Shown: in pieces, positions 1-8,869 of the stretch | Position numbering within the stretch: the first letter of the stretch is position 1 | Layout: every line of letters starts with the position of its first letter | Origin: Alphaproteobacteria bacterium UBA3773 | GTDB lineage: Bacteria; Pseudomonadota; Alphaproteobacteria; RF32; CAG-239 | Direction: 5' to 3' | Length of the DNA: 64,000 nt | Assembly (NCBI GenBank): GCA_002372275.1 | Contig: DFFP01000003.1 | Location: 62,001 to 126,000, forward strand | Translations under genes and position numbers: made by a program | Notes under the pieces: model-generated | Told to the model about the DNA's origin: nothing | What the model saw: the letters and a program-made list of their open reading frames with translations, nothing else | Databases searched by the model: none

Positions 1-283
1 TTTCCAAAGCCGATACCGTTTGGGTTAAAATCCAAATATTTTCATGCTCGATTTTTGAAAAAATATATTGCATCGTTTTTAAGAGATGCACATTTTCATA
101 CATATTGTGTCCGGCAAGTGTATATACTTGAACATCTTTATCAAGACAAGGGAGCATTCGATCAAGCGTATATTGAAACTGCGAAAGCGTACCGTCAAAA
201 TCAAAAACGGTTAATTTTCCTTTTGTCCGTTCAATAAATTTTTCCACATTTTGCCGATATTCATCAAATAAGTCTTCAAGCAT
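1..283 (-). CDS. HAD-like hydrolase, 3'-truncated by window edge
   Basis: The visible 94 residues are the N-terminus of a protein that runs off the left end of the window. Residues 27-32 read DFDGTL, the motif I signature of haloacid dehalogenase (HAD) phosphohydrolases, in which the first Asp is the nucleophile. A second segment (ILTQT, near residue 86) sits about where HAD motif II, a hydrophobic strand ending in Ser/Thr, is expected. The ATG is preceded by AGGGA about ten bases upstream. The gene is divergent from the membrane-protein gene starting at 419. The substrate cannot be inferred from the fragment. A second, unrelated HAD gene lies at 4903-5586. Confidence 0.75.
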   Translation of the reverse strand, partial: MLEDLFDEYRQNVEKFIERTKGKLTVFDFDGTLSQFQYTLDRMLPCLDKDVQVYTLAGHNMYENVHLLKTMQYIFSKIEHENIWILTQTVSALE

Positions 284-418
284 AACACGTCCCTTACTTT
301 TTAATTTTTCGACAAGGGTATAAAACATCCTCTCATAAGTCAATGATTTTTTTATCTTGCAAAGCTGTCCAAATTGTCGTAATTTTTAAATAAATTTATG
401 ATAGGGGAATATTTTATA

Positions 419-1399
419 ATGAAGACATCTGAAAAACTCGAAAAATGGGTTGCACAAGGGCTTATTTCAAAAGAACAGGCCGAAAAAATTTTAATTTCAG
501 AACAATCCAATAATTCAAATTTTGTCTTAAAATGGATGTATTTAATTGCCGGACTTTTCATCGGTCTTGGCGTGATTTTAATCATCAGTGCCAACTGGGA
601 AAATATCCCACCCTTTTTAAAATTAGCGGGCGATTTTACGTTATGGGGTATTGTTTTATACCAAGCGTACCATAGTGTCATGTACAAAAAAAATAAATTA
701 AAAGAATTCTTTTTAGTTTTATCGTTTTTATTTATCGGCGCCACAATCGGTTTACTCGGGCAGATTTTTAATTTAAGCGGCGGCTGGCAATCTTTTGCAT
801 GCTTTTGGGCACTTCTTGGTTTACCGTTTGTTTTATGCAGCAGATTATTATCATTTAATATATGCTGGCTGTGCCTGTTTTTTTCCATTTTTGATTTCGG
901 ATGGCTCGAGAAATTTCTTGACTACATCGACACACATCTTGACGGCGTTTTCCTGACCGTTATTGTTCTTTCTCTTTTAAGCTATGCCGGCAAAAAATTA
1001 GATGAAACAGTTCATCAATTTACTTTACTGCCCAAAGCCTTTGAAAATCTTTCCATGGTGATGGCCTATGTGGCGATTTTTTCAGCCTCATTTGTCAGAC
1101 ACACATGGTTTTTCTTTTACTTTTCAGATTTCGGCTCACTTTTAATGTATCTGTTTTCGTTTGCCTTTTTTGCTTTTCGCATGGCTTTGGCTGTTCAAAC
1201 CCAAAACATGCTTTCATTTAAGCGAAACGCGGCAGCCGTTGAAATATACATCTTTCTGATTTTTGCCAATCAGCTCAGCGACTTGCTCCTTTCCGGCTTC
1301 GGATTTATTTTAAGCGGACTTTCCGTTTTAGGCTTAATTTATATCTTAAAAAAGACATCAAAATATATCAAAAAAATGGGAGTTTTCCATGCAGCATAA
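419..1399 (+). CDS. DUF2157-type polytopic membrane protein
   Basis: A 326-residue integral membrane protein with a short cytoplasmic N-terminus (residues 1-30, helical, containing a GLIS-EQAEKIL pattern) followed by eight or more hydrophobic segments. The N-terminal helix plus the first membrane segments ending in SANWENIP match the DUF2157 family as I remember it. An upstream in-frame ATG exists at 398, but the ATG at 419 has GGGGA about eleven bases upstream and is preferred. The stop codon overlaps the next gene by 11 bp. In other bacteria DUF2157 proteins often sit next to a GDYXXLXY-domain protein, exactly as here, so the two probably act together in the inner membrane. The biochemical role of the pair is unknown. 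Confidence 0.75.
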   Translation: MKTSEKLEKWVAQGLISKEQAEKILISEQSNNSNFVLKWMYLIAGLFIGLGVILIISANWENIPPFLKLAGDFTLWGIVLYQAYHSVMYKKNKLKEFFLVLSFLFIGATIGLLGQIFNLSGGWQSFACFWALLGLPFVLCSRLLSFNICWLCLFFSIFDFGWLEKFLDYIDTHLDGVFLTVIVLSLLSYAGKKLDETVHQFTLLPKAFENLSMVMAYVAIFSASFVRHTWFFFYFSDFGSLLMYLFSFAFFAFRMALAVQTQNMLSFKRNAAAVEIYIFLIFANQLSDLLLSGFGFILSGLSVLGLIYILKKTSKYIKKMGVFHAA

Positions 1400-1817
1400 A
1401 ATTTTAGCATACTTATTTTTTGTTCCCTTTATCGCACTTCTTTTGTGGACGGGGTGGCTTTATTACGCAAGACACAACGGCACTGATATTCGCGTTGTCA
1501 TCACAGGCTACGACCCGCGAGATTTACTTTCCGGCCACTTTATACAATATACCATTGATTGGCAAAAAACAAACTGTACGCAATTTAAGGATAATATTTG
1601 CCCTGAAGAAGAATTTTGCAAAGAGGCCAGATGGGGCAAACAATGCCGTTTTTATATTCCGCAAAATTATGCCAAAGAGCTTGATAAACTGTTTCGAAAT
1701 CGCTCTCAAAATGATATGATTTTTGAAGTTGTTTATTCTTATCATAAAGGCATTGAACCGCTTGCCAAACAGCTTTTAATCAACGGCAAAGATTGGCACG
1801 AAAGCATCGAAAAATAA
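1389..1817 (+). CDS. GDYXXLXY-domain membrane-anchored protein
   Basis: A 142-residue protein with one N-terminal membrane segment (residues 6-27) and a periplasmic domain. Residues 38-53 read GYDPRDLLSGHFIQY, which matches the core of the GDYXXLXY protein family (PF14345). Four cysteines lie between residues 60 and 85. It overlaps the DUF2157 gene by 11 bp, so the two are translationally coupled. This pairing is a known conserved association; its function is not established. Confidence 0.75.
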   Translation: MQHKILAYLFFVPFIALLLWTGWLYYARHNGTDIRVVITGYDPRDLLSGHFIQYTIDWQKTNCTQFKDNICPEEEFCKEARWGKQCRFYIPQNYAKELDKLFRNRSQNDMIFEVVYSYHKGIEPLAKQLLINGKDWHESIEK

Positions 1818-1839
1818 ATAGTTATTTGAAATAGTTTTT

Positions 1840-2373
1840 TTATTTCACAAGCCTTAAATACTTTGGCAAAATCACGCCGCCTTTGACAACAATCAAATAA
1901 TAGCGCACAAATGCAAACCGGCGCTTTAATTTGTCGTCACACACACTCCAATCAATCGGGGTATAATCAATATCATCAATACCGTTTTGAAGTTTTATCC
2001 AGAGTTCATCACAAACTTGTTTTTCAATTGCTTTCGGATCATCCAAAACAGAAGGGCTGACGTAAACGGCTTCAATCAAACCATCCTCATTCATTTTTGA
2101 AATATCAATTTCAAACAAATCAGATTGATCCACAAAATCCTTGAGGCAATGAGTATTTTTTTCGCTCCATTTTATCGGTTCACTAAATCCCCTGACGGCC
2201 CGGCTCCGACCGATATAACAACTTTCCATCCATTGGACTATTTCACGGTGTGTTGTTTTCCCGTTTGTGCGCTCAAAATAATACGACAAATCAGCATTCG
2301 GATTCTTTGCAAACGACAACAATCCTTTTTGTAAAACATCATTTCCTTTCAAGACATAATGATAAAGCTTCAT
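1840..2373 (-). CDS. Hypothetical protein, 177 aa
   Basis: A soluble protein of 177 residues without signal peptide or membrane segment. I do not recognise the family. The start at 2373 (MKLYHY) is chosen because GGAGG lies 8 bases upstream; the ATG at 2388 has no ribosome-binding site and overlaps the stop of the preceding gene. A conserved-looking central stretch is rich in charged and aromatic residues (GRSRAVRGFSEPI near residue 60). It is co-directional with, and 15 bp from, the NIF3-like gene upstream, so they probably share a transcript. Confidence 0.55.
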   Translation of the reverse strand: MKLYHYVLKGNDVLQKGLLSFAKNPNADLSYYFERTNGKTTHREIVQWMESCYIGRSRAVRGFSEPIKWSEKNTHCLKDFVDQSDLFEIDISKMNEDGLIEAVYVSPSVLDDPKAIEKQVCDELWIKLQNGIDDIDYTPIDWSVCDDKLKRRFAFVRYYLIVVKGGVILPKYLRLVK

Positions 2374-2387
2374 TGTTTTTGCCTCCA

Positions 2388-2705
2388 TTAATTGTTGAGC
2401 AAAGGAATGATATTGATAACGGGTTCTTCATAAGGGTGTACCTTTTTAACGGCCTCAATCGTTTGTTTTAGGTTTTCCGTATCCACACGCACCTCAACCT
2501 TCATTTCTTCTTCTGCGCTTATCTCAAATTTCTTTCCGATATACGGCTTTGCATTTTCAAGCGGACGAAATGTCCCGATCACCTTGTGATAAGACAAACA
2601 CGAATCATAATTTCCGATCTGACCGGCACCAACTTGTTGCAAGCTTGATTGCAATTTTTTCAAATGTGTTTCGGGTATAAATATTTCCAATTTGCAAAAT
2701 GCCAT
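2388..2705 (-). CDS. NIF3/YqfO insert-domain-like protein (CutA-like fold)
   Basis: A 105-residue protein matching the small stand-alone form of the YqfO/NIF3 insert domain. Diagnostic features are the N-terminal KLEIFIPETH strand, the central GAGQIGNYD segment with an adjacent Cys, and the C-terminal HPYEEP motif, which in this family and in CutA-like proteins contributes to a trimeric ferredoxin-like fold. The full NIF3 hydrolase halves are absent, so this is the lone-domain version. A GAGG ribosome-binding site precedes the ATG. Its partner gene at 1840-2373 follows directly. The biochemical role of these lone domains is not established. Confidence 0.7.
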   Translation of the reverse strand: MAFCKLEIFIPETHLKKLQSSLQQVGAGQIGNYDSCLSYHKVIGTFRPLENAKPYIGKKFEISAEEEMKVEVRVDTENLKQTIEAVKKVHPYEEPVINIIPLLNN

Positions 2706-2859
2706 ATTGACCTCATTTTGATTTTTTCACACGTCTTAATATAAAACAATTTATAAAATCTGGCAACAAAAAACTTGACAATTAATAGACAAAATTTTAG
2801 AATAAACACAATTTAAGTTATTAACATATTATTTCATCTAAAACCCCATAGAAAAGGCT

Positions 2860-3012
2860 ATGGCAAAACACTTTGTTATGAAAAAACAAATCATGAAAAA
2901 ACTGCAAGACATCTTATCTGCAATGATCGAAAAATTAGATCAATTTGTTAATGAGAATGACATTATCGAGCGAATAAAAATGTACAAATTCGGCAAAACC
3001 GATGATGTGTAA
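2860..3012 (+). CDS. Small hypothetical ORF, 50 aa
   Basis: A 50-codon reading frame that ends at TAA and is followed 16 bp later by a Rho-independent terminator on the same strand, which suggests a real short transcript. The peptide is Lys-rich and predicted helical (KKLQDILSAMIEKLDQF in the middle), without a membrane segment. A second in-frame ATG at 2878 is possible. No strong ribosome-binding site is visible, so a coding role is only moderately supported. Confidence 0.35.
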   Translation: MAKHFVMKKQIMKKLQDILSAMIEKLDQFVNENDIIERIKMYKFGKTDDV

Positions 3013-3028
3013 ATTGATGTCCGCATTC

Positions 3029-3065
3029 AAAGAATCCTTTTTTTTAAAAAAGGGTTCTTTTTTTA
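3029..3065 (+). terminator. Rho-independent terminator
   Basis: AAAGAATCC (3029-3037) pairs with GGGTTCTTT (3052-3060), with one G-T wobble, over an A/T loop that can extend the stem, followed by a T-rich tract. It would end transcription from the small ORF at 2860. Confidence 0.7.
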
Positions 3066-3067
3066 TT

Positions 3068-3568
3068 TTATTTTTTTCTGTTTCTATAAATTTGTATCAT
3101 TGTCCAAATGTTAAGAATCATATACGTTATCACAGACGGATACCCTCTGATATAAAGATAATATGTCGCCCAAAACGAAAGATCCACGATTAAGGCATAT
3201 CTCAATTGCTGCTCATTTTTTGTTAAATAAATGCATAAAGTATAACCAGCCGATGACAACACAGGCAATATCCCGATCAGCCCTCGATTATTAAATAAAA
3301 ACCCGAGAGAAATACTTGTAGCTCCAATCAAAAGCGTTGCAATAAGCGATAATTTCTTTTTATAGGCCAAAACATTTCTGATTAAAGAAACAGAATTTGT
3401 CGTAATGCCCGAATAAGAAAAGAGAGCGGCATTTGTTAAAATCGCAAAAATTGTATTTCCAACCTGCCAATACATAAAATCCGTTTTACTTTTTTTCACA
3501 ACGGAAACAGCCGTACACAGCGAGGCCAAAAAAGAAAATATATTTCCAACAATTAAATATGTGTGCAT
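3068..3568 (-). CDS. YgjV-like inner-membrane protein
   Basis: A 166-residue polytopic protein with about six hydrophobic segments and short polar loops. The opening segment with SFLASLCTAVS, the WQVGNT element and the length match the YgjV family (PF10688), bacterial inner-membrane proteins of unknown function. AAGGA precedes the ATG. It stands alone, convergent with the small ORF at 2860 and divergent from the recombinase gene. Confidence 0.65.
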   Translation of the reverse strand: MHTYLIVGNIFSFLASLCTAVSVVKKSKTDFMYWQVGNTIFAILTNAALFSYSGITTNSVSLIRNVLAYKKKLSLIATLLIGATSISLGFLFNNRGLIGILPVLSSAGYTLCIYLTKNEQQLRYALIVDLSFWATYYLYIRGYPSVITYMILNIWTMIQIYRNRKK

Positions 3569-3740
3569 GGTTAATCCTTAAAAGATTGATTCTTAAAAGA
3601 ACTTATAAATCAATTTTTTAAAATATCATACTTTTTTCTTAATTAGCTTGTGCTTAAAATAAGTAAAATCACTGAAAAAACAAACAAGAGCTTCCTTTAA
3701 ATGCGCCGTTTTTTTGATATAATTTTAAGGAGAAAATAAT

Positions 3741-4355
3741 ATGAAAACAATAGCCTACATCAGGGTCAGTTCATCAAAACAAACACTTGAGCACCAACGT
3801 TTTGAAATTGAAAATTTTACAAGCCGTGAAGGTATAAAAATAGATGAATGGGTCGAAGAAAAAATATCTTCCCGAAAATCACTTGACAAACGACAACTCG
3901 GAAAATTATTAAATGACTTAAAAGAAAACGACAGACTGATCACATGTGAAATATCGCGTTTAGGACGTTCTCTTTTAGAGGTCATGAAAATTTTAGAAAC
4001 ATGTTTAAACAAGAATTGTCAAGTATGGACCTTGAAAGAAAATTACCGTTTAGGCAACGATATTCAATCAAAAGTTTTAGCCTTTGCATTCGGTTTGGCC
4101 GCCGAAATCGAGCGCAAACTCATTTCCGAACGCACAAAATCATCTCTTGCAAATATTAAGGCATCAGGCAAAAAGCTTGGAAGACCCTTATCTTCCCAAT
4201 CTCAAAAATTAAAACTATCCAAAAACACAAAAAAAGTACAACATTTAATTGCCCAAGGTTTACCAAAATCTAAAATTGCAAAAATATTGGGGGTTCATCG
4301 TTCAACCGTCCGACATTTTATAGATCGGCTTAAACTCATATCCTTAATTTTGTAA
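3741..4355 (+). CDS. Serine recombinase (resolvase/invertase family)
   Basis: A 204-residue small serine recombinase. The N-terminal YIRVSS (residues 6-11) carries the nucleophilic serine, and ISRLGRS (residues 71-77) supplies the conserved arginines of the active site. A long helix around residues 115-140 corresponds to the family's dimer helix E. The last 40 residues form a helix-turn-helix (SKIAKILGVHRSTVRHFI) that would read the recombination site. AAGGAG precedes the ATG, and a TATAAT box is visible at about 3717-3722. Length and layout match DNA invertases and resolvases of phages, plasmids and transposons. No transposase, cognate inverted repeats or invertible segment was found nearby, so it may be an orphan or act elsewhere. 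Confidence 0.88.
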   Translation: MKTIAYIRVSSSKQTLEHQRFEIENFTSREGIKIDEWVEEKISSRKSLDKRQLGKLLNDLKENDRLITCEISRLGRSLLEVMKILETCLNKNCQVWTLKENYRLGNDIQSKVLAFAFGLAAEIERKLISERTKSSLANIKASGKKLGRPLSSQSQKLKLSKNTKKVQHLIAQGLPKSKIAKILGVHRSTVRHFIDRLKLISLIL

Positions 4356-4441
4356 ATTATAAAAAATTCTGAAATTTTACTGGAATTTTTACCATATTTT
4401 TTTTACAATAACTTTACCGTTTAATAACATAGGACTAAAAA

Positions 4442-4888
4442 ATGAAAAAAGAAGCCTCTCTTTCAATCATTGAAGACGAAACTAATCACAAATTTTTAAT
4501 GGTTAAAAACCTGCGCGGCATCAATCAGGGTTGCATCAATTTCCCCGGCGGAAAAAAAGAAGAAAATGAAACGATGGATGAATGCGTCATTCGTGAAACA
4601 CTGGAAGAAACAGGAATATTAATCAAAAATCCGAAACAGGTCGGCTATGTTGAATTTCCTGAATTTGATTTTTACGTTTATATCTATAAAAGCACGGAAT
4701 TTTCAGGTGAGCTTCACGCTAAAGAAGGAGAGGTTGAAGTTTTCTGGCAAGATGCCGATCATATTCCCTATGCTCAAATGCGTGAAGCTGACAGCAATTT
4801 TTTACCCGATATTTTATCCGGCAAATATGTCAAACGCAGATACATTTATGATCAAAACTTCCACTTAAAAGAAATTATTGAACTTTAG
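4442..4888 (+). CDS. Nudix hydrolase (MutT-like)
   Basis: A 148-residue Nudix protein. The Nudix box runs from Gly37 to Ile59: G37, E43, then RETLEETGI at 51-59, fully matching GX5EX7REUXEEXGU, which binds the catalytic divalent metal. Proteins of this size and layout hydrolyse nucleoside diphosphates linked to another moiety. The spacing and the FPGGK element resemble MutT/MTH1-type 8-oxo-dGTP pyrophosphatases, but substrate cannot be fixed from sequence alone. AGGA lies just upstream of the ATG. It is convergent with the HAD gene at 4903. Confidence 0.88.
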   Translation: MKKEASLSIIEDETNHKFLMVKNLRGINQGCINFPGGKKEENETMDECVIRETLEETGILIKNPKQVGYVEFPEFDFYVYIYKSTEFSGELHAKEGEVEVFWQDADHIPYAQMREADSNFLPDILSGKYVKRRYIYDQNFHLKEIIEL

Positions 4889-4902
4889 ATTTCTTTCATC
4901 AC

Positions 4903-5586
4903 CTATGATCGACTGGTTAACAGGCTCATCGCTTGTTTCACTTCCTTCATAGTCGAGCAAACAGCCACCGCGCCGGCCTCAAGGCATTTTTCTTTATATT
5001 CTTTTGTATTATTGCCTTCGGCGCCGACAAAGGCAATACATTTCATTGATGCCGCAAGAGCGGCCTTAAAATCATTCAAGCTGTCGCCGATCACAATACA
5101 ATCGCAAGGTTCGTAGCCTTTTGTTTTGGCCGCAAGCAAAAACAAATCAGGTGCCGGTTTGCCCTGCTTTACCATATCAACCGTAAAATAATCACTTGGC
5201 GACATATATTTTTCAATCCACTTAAATTGTGTCATTTTCCAAGCGTGCTGTTCTTTGGTCGCACCCGTGGCAATACAGTGCTCAAAACGCTCATCTTTCA
5301 TCACATCTTCCACACCTTCAATAGGTTGCATAAAATGCATACCCTGATATTTTTCAGCTTCATCAATTTTTTTTAAGAATGCGTCATCGATTTCAAGGGA
5401 GGGAAAATAATTTTCCAAATTTTTCTTTCTGTTTTTATCAGCAATACCGACGAGTAAATTGAGCTTTTCATCTTCCGAAAGAGAAATATTTTTTTCTTTT
5501 TTCAAAAGCTCAATCCAAACCTGTACCCATAACTTTTCGCTGTCGGCAATTACACCATCAAAATCCCAAATAATCAATTTTTTCAT
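4903..5586 (-). CDS. HAD superfamily hydrolase, subfamily IA
   Basis: A 227-residue haloacid dehalogenase-type phosphatase or phosphomutase. Asp8 and Asp10 in WDFDGVIADSE form motif I; ATGAT (106-110) is motif II; Lys143 in QGKPAPD is motif III; GDSLND (167-172) is motif IV with the metal-binding acidic residues. A helical cap domain lies between residues 17 and 85. The KPAPD plus GDSLND pattern is typical of beta-phosphoglucomutase, phosphoglycolate phosphatase and YieH-like enzymes; the exact substrate is unclear. AAGGAG precedes the ATG. Confidence 0.88.
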   Translation of the reverse strand: MKKLIIWDFDGVIADSEKLWVQVWIELLKKEKNISLSEDEKLNLLVGIADKNRKKNLENYFPSLEIDDAFLKKIDEAEKYQGMHFMQPIEGVEDVMKDERFEHCIATGATKEQHAWKMTQFKWIEKYMSPSDYFTVDMVKQGKPAPDLFLLAAKTKGYEPCDCIVIGDSLNDFKAALAASMKCIAFVGAEGNNTKEYKEKCLEAGAVAVCSTMKEVKQAMSLLTSRS

Positions 5587-5793
5587 ATTTTTTCTCCTTC
5601 TAATTTAAGCTCATATATATCATAAATCCTCTTTTTATCAAATAAAAATATTTTTGACAAAAAAATAAAAATTATGTTGCATTTGAAAAAAGAACGCGTT
5701 AAAATTATCAAATGAATCGAAATTAAATAAAAATTATTAATCATAAGAAGGATTAGGTAAAAGGGCCGAACCTCACTAAAAAAAACAAACAGT

Positions 5794-6300
5794 ATGTACC
5801 AAATGACTGATCAAGAAGAGCTTGACATGATTTTGCGCGGACATCATTCTGAAATCATGGCTTTTATTGCCGAGAATTATTTCTCACAAGAAGCCGAAAC
5901 AGCCCTCATAAAACGGGGCAATCATGACGAGATCATGCAATACGTTTCTGCTTATTCCATCTCTGATGAGGCTGAAGTTGCTTTAATCAAGAGAAAAAAT
6001 CAAGAGGAAATTCTCGCCTACATTGCCTCACACCCGTTTTCTGATAAGGCCGATACCGAGCTTATCCGAAGCGGATGCCATGAAACCATTATGACGTATT
6101 TAAAAAAGTGGCCTTTAGGTCACAGCGCCGGTTTCTTGCTTGTTGCGAGGGGAAATCATGACGAAATCATGATGTGCATCAAACATCCTTTTTGGGATGT
6201 TTCACACAATAACCTTTCCTCCAAACTTGCCTTTCAGATTCTCAATCGCGGCAACGAGGAAGAAATAAACACTCTCAAAAATTTAGGAAAATGGTATTAA
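5794..6300 (+). CDS. Tandem helical-repeat protein, 168 aa
   Basis: A soluble protein built of about five imperfect repeats of 28-33 residues. Each copy follows the pattern RG-H-EIM-YI followed by FS--AE--LI; clear copies begin near residues 14, 41, 70, 96 and 124, and the last is degenerate. The pattern suggests paired helices, like HEAT- or ARM-type solenoids that bind other proteins. No signal peptide, membrane segment or catalytic motif is seen. A strong terminator follows 11 bp after the stop. The family is unknown to me. The same RGNHDEIM words recur within the protein, so it arose by internal duplication. No good ribosome-binding site is visible before the ATG. Confidence 0.7.
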   Translation: MYQMTDQEELDMILRGHHSEIMAFIAENYFSQEAETALIKRGNHDEIMQYVSAYSISDEAEVALIKRKNQEEILAYIASHPFSDKADTELIRSGCHETIMTYLKKWPLGHSAGFLLVARGNHDEIMMCIKHPFWDVSHNNLSSKLAFQILNRGNEEEINTLKNLGKWY

Positions 6301-6310
6301 CTTTCTAAAA

Positions 6311-6343
6311 AAACAGTGTCTGATTACAGACACTGTTTTTTTA
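6311..6343 (+). terminator. Strong Rho-independent terminator
   Basis: AACAGTGTCTG (6312-6322) and CAGACACTGTT (6327-6337) form a perfect 11-bp stem with an ATTA loop, followed by a T tract. It ends transcription of the helical-repeat gene. Confidence 0.93.
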
Positions 6344-6357
6344 TCTCAATGTTATTA

Positions 6358-6780
6358 TCAAACATTTTGTTGGCTTTTGTAGTATGCCATAACAGCCAAT
6401 CTTCTGTTCTCTCGTGCTGTTTTGGGATCGACCCCGGCAACTATATCTTCTTTTTCTTTTTTGCGCAAAGCAGCTAATTCTGGATTCACTCTTTCATACA
6501 GTTCATCAAGTTTATCTCTACGGTATTTAATAAGATCTAAAATTTCTTCTTCAGAGAACTTTAATTTTCCCGAACGAACACGTTTTAAACTTTTTTTGGA
6601 TAATTTTAAGTCTTCATAATCGGATCGTGTCTGTTTTAATCATAAATACCTATTAACAACGTCATCAATCGGTTGGTTTGATTTTTGCGCGATATCCAAG
6701 AGTTCCGGTGCTATTTCCACACACAGCGACGTAATTTTTTTCTGAAGAAGAATAAGACTATCTTTCGTGCATTCAAGCAT
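6358..6780 (-). pseudogene. Hypothetical gene interrupted by in-frame TGA
   Basis: Reading from ATG at 6780 gives 46 residues, then a single in-frame TGA, then about 93 further open codons to a tandem TGA-TAA stop at 6358. The two halves stay in the same frame and both look protein-like: the first ends DDVVNRYL; the second contains LKLSKKSLKRVRSGKLKF and a charged helical stretch ending in YKSQQNV. A CGA (Arg) to TGA mutation is the simplest explanation. I do not recognise the family. The base after the TGA starts TTAAAA, the same context as the TGA that interrupts the gene at 22590-22994. Confidence 0.6.
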
Positions 6781-6826
6781 ACTATAATGATTAAATTTTT
6801 GTGTATAACAAAATTTTATTATTTAC

Positions 6827-7438
6827 TTAATTGTTATTTATTATTCCTAAGTCTTGAATTTTACCATCCCATAACTCTTTTTTTTCGATATACGATTTAT
6901 AATGTTTATTTAATAAAAACATCAAATTTTTTTCGGTTTCCAAAGGAGATGCCGTCGCATGAATTCCCCATCTGACGCCGCTTAAACGCCTAAATCTGTG
7001 CTTTAATTCAAATAATTTTGTATTATTACATTCGTGATATTCATCAATTTTATAATGAGGGTCTTGATCCAATAAAACGACAATTAAAAACGGTCCGTTG
7101 CCTGAATCTATTTCTTTTTGCGGACCTATATTTTTCAGTTCATACATTGTATTATAATTTTCATGCACGTCGCTTTTTTCCCAAGCAGCTTTGTAAACAT
7201 TTAAGATTTTCAAATTTTCGGTATTTTGAATATCATTTAAAATCGCTTTTTTTTGATACATAGCCAAGCTCCATATAATAATCAAATGAATTTCTTCCGA
7301 ATTGCCCAGCTTTGCACATTCCGATTTTTGTTTAATTTTGCGGCTTTCAAATAACTCATCTTCTGAAAACGAATAAACTTTTTCAGAAACAAACATGGTA
7401 AACAGACTAAAAAGCAAAAAAACAATTATTTTTTTCAT
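6827..7438 (-). CDS. Secreted hypothetical protein
   Basis: A 203-residue protein with a clear Sec signal peptide (MKKIIVFLLFSLFTMFVSEK, predicted cleavage after VYS near residue 23). The start at 7438 is preferred over an upstream in-frame start at 7540 because it has AAGGTG at good spacing and begins exactly with the signal peptide. The mature part contains a hydrophobic strand FLIVVLLDQDPHY and a YHECNN segment. No known domain is recognised. It is transcribed alone, opposite to the MFS gene. Confidence 0.65.
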   Translation of the reverse strand: MKKIIVFLLFSLFTMFVSEKVYSFSEDELFESRKIKQKSECAKLGNSEEIHLIIIWSLAMYQKKAILNDIQNTENLKILNVYKAAWEKSDVHENYNTMYELKNIGPQKEIDSGNGPFLIVVLLDQDPHYKIDEYHECNNTKLFELKHRFRRLSGVRWGIHATASPLETEKNLMFLLNKHYKSYIEKKELWDGKIQDLGIINNN

Positions 7439-7601
7439 ATAACACCTTATCAAACTGTTTTTATTACCACAAATTAAGTTAATTGCATAGAAAAATTTGA
7501 CAATGCAAAAAATAAAAAAATTATTACGAATAATTAACAAAAATGGTTTACTAAAATATTAAAGAAAGAAACAAACAAACTAAAAAACAACTTTATTTAA
7601 A

Positions 7602-8858
7602 ATGAGAACTTCGTTAAAAAATATTATTTACAATGGTATGTCTGTCAATGCCATGTTTTCTTTTGCCGGCGGGCAAATTTTAATTGCTTATGCGCTGTTA
7701 CTCGGTGCCGGACCGATTGCAATCGGTATACTCGGCAGTTTAGAATTTATCAGCAACTTTATATATTTAATTTCAGCATACATTATTAAAAAAGGAAAGA
7801 GCGTCAAACAAATATCGATTTTTTATTCAACGATATCCCGACCTTTTTATTTATTATTAGCGATTCTGGCATTTTTTCAAGATAATCATTTGAGTTTATA
7901 TATTTTAATGATTTGTGCTTTCAGTGCTTATGGTCTCAGCGCCGTCACGGGAGGCGTATTTTATCCTTGGATGAAAAAGTTAATTCCCCAAAAAATAATG
8001 GATAGTTTTTTTGCCGAAAGATATCGCTGGATGATGATTGCCAATATGCTCACGATGTTTGTATCAAGTTGTTGCATGTTTATCTTTGAAAAATACTTTC
8101 CGCAAAAAATGATTTTTTCATATTTTATTTTAATGATACTGGCATTTATTTTTGGTGTCATCAGTGTTTTGACTTTGTTTAAGGTCAAAGATGCCAAACT
8201 TGAAATTGATAATCAAACAACATTTTTTAAGGATATCATTGCTGCTTTTAAGCGTGGCAATTTTTCAACATTTTATATTTTTATGGGAACCATAAATTTT
8301 GCCACGAGTTATGTGACGCCGTTTTTCACTATTTTTATGCTGGAAGAAAACAAAATCGGCATGTCACTTATTATAGGACTCACCATAATTTCACAAATCA
8401 CCTATATTTTTTCTGCGAAGATATGGGCAAAATTAGCTCAAAGTAAGGGATGTTTTCCTGTATTAGAAATTGGTTGTTTAATATATATATGTTCTATTTT
8501 CATTTTTATTTTTTCATTAAATTTAAACGCAACATACATGTTGTCAGCCCTGTTTTTAAATCATATTTTGCTTGGATTTGCGATGTTTGCAATTAAATTA
8601 GGAACAAATAATTTACCTTTGCAAATTGTCCCTCAAGAAAATTCTTTTATATACCTGACAATTATCAGCATATTCAGGGGCTGCGGTTCACTTATTGCAG
8701 GCGTGACCGCCGGAGCAATTTTATTATATTTAAGAGGATCAATTGATAATCAATTTATTCTATGGTCTGTGTTTTGGTCATTTGGCGTATTTTCATTTGT
8801 AATATCGATTTTGATTTCAAAATATATTCGCAAAATTCACCATACTGCAACGAAATAA
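7602..8858 (+). CDS. MFS-type transporter
   Basis: A 418-residue inner-membrane protein with about twelve hydrophobic segments in two halves, separated by a short cytoplasmic loop near residues 195-215 (VKDAKLEIDNQ). Length and topology fit the major facilitator superfamily; the half-molecule with GGVFYPWMKKLIP and FFAERYRW resembles uncharacterised MFS exporters. No substrate signature is visible. No Shine-Dalgarno sequence is obvious in the A-rich leader. Its stop lies 11 bp from the convergent inositol monophosphatase gene. Confidence 0.75.
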   Translation: MRTSLKNIIYNGMSVNAMFSFAGGQILIAYALLLGAGPIAIGILGSLEFISNFIYLISAYIIKKGKSVKQISIFYSTISRPFYLLLAILAFFQDNHLSLYILMICAFSAYGLSAVTGGVFYPWMKKLIPQKIMDSFFAERYRWMMIANMLTMFVSSCCMFIFEKYFPQKMIFSYFILMILAFIFGVISVLTLFKVKDAKLEIDNQTTFFKDIIAAFKRGNFSTFYIFMGTINFATSYVTPFFTIFMLEENKIGMSLIIGLTIISQITYIFSAKIWAKLAQSKGCFPVLEIGCLIYICSIFIFIFSLNLNATYMLSALFLNHILLGFAMFAIKLGTNNLPLQIVPQENSFIYLTIISIFRGCGSLIAGVTAGAILLYLRGSIDNQFILWSVFWSFGVFSFVISILISKYIRKIHHTATK

Positions 8859-8869
8859 TAAAATTTTCT

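Noticed and set aside
352..888. 178-codon open frame on the minus strand
   Set aside because: It is antisense to the DUF2157 gene, has no ribosome-binding site and shows no domain; the plus-strand gene has clear family features.
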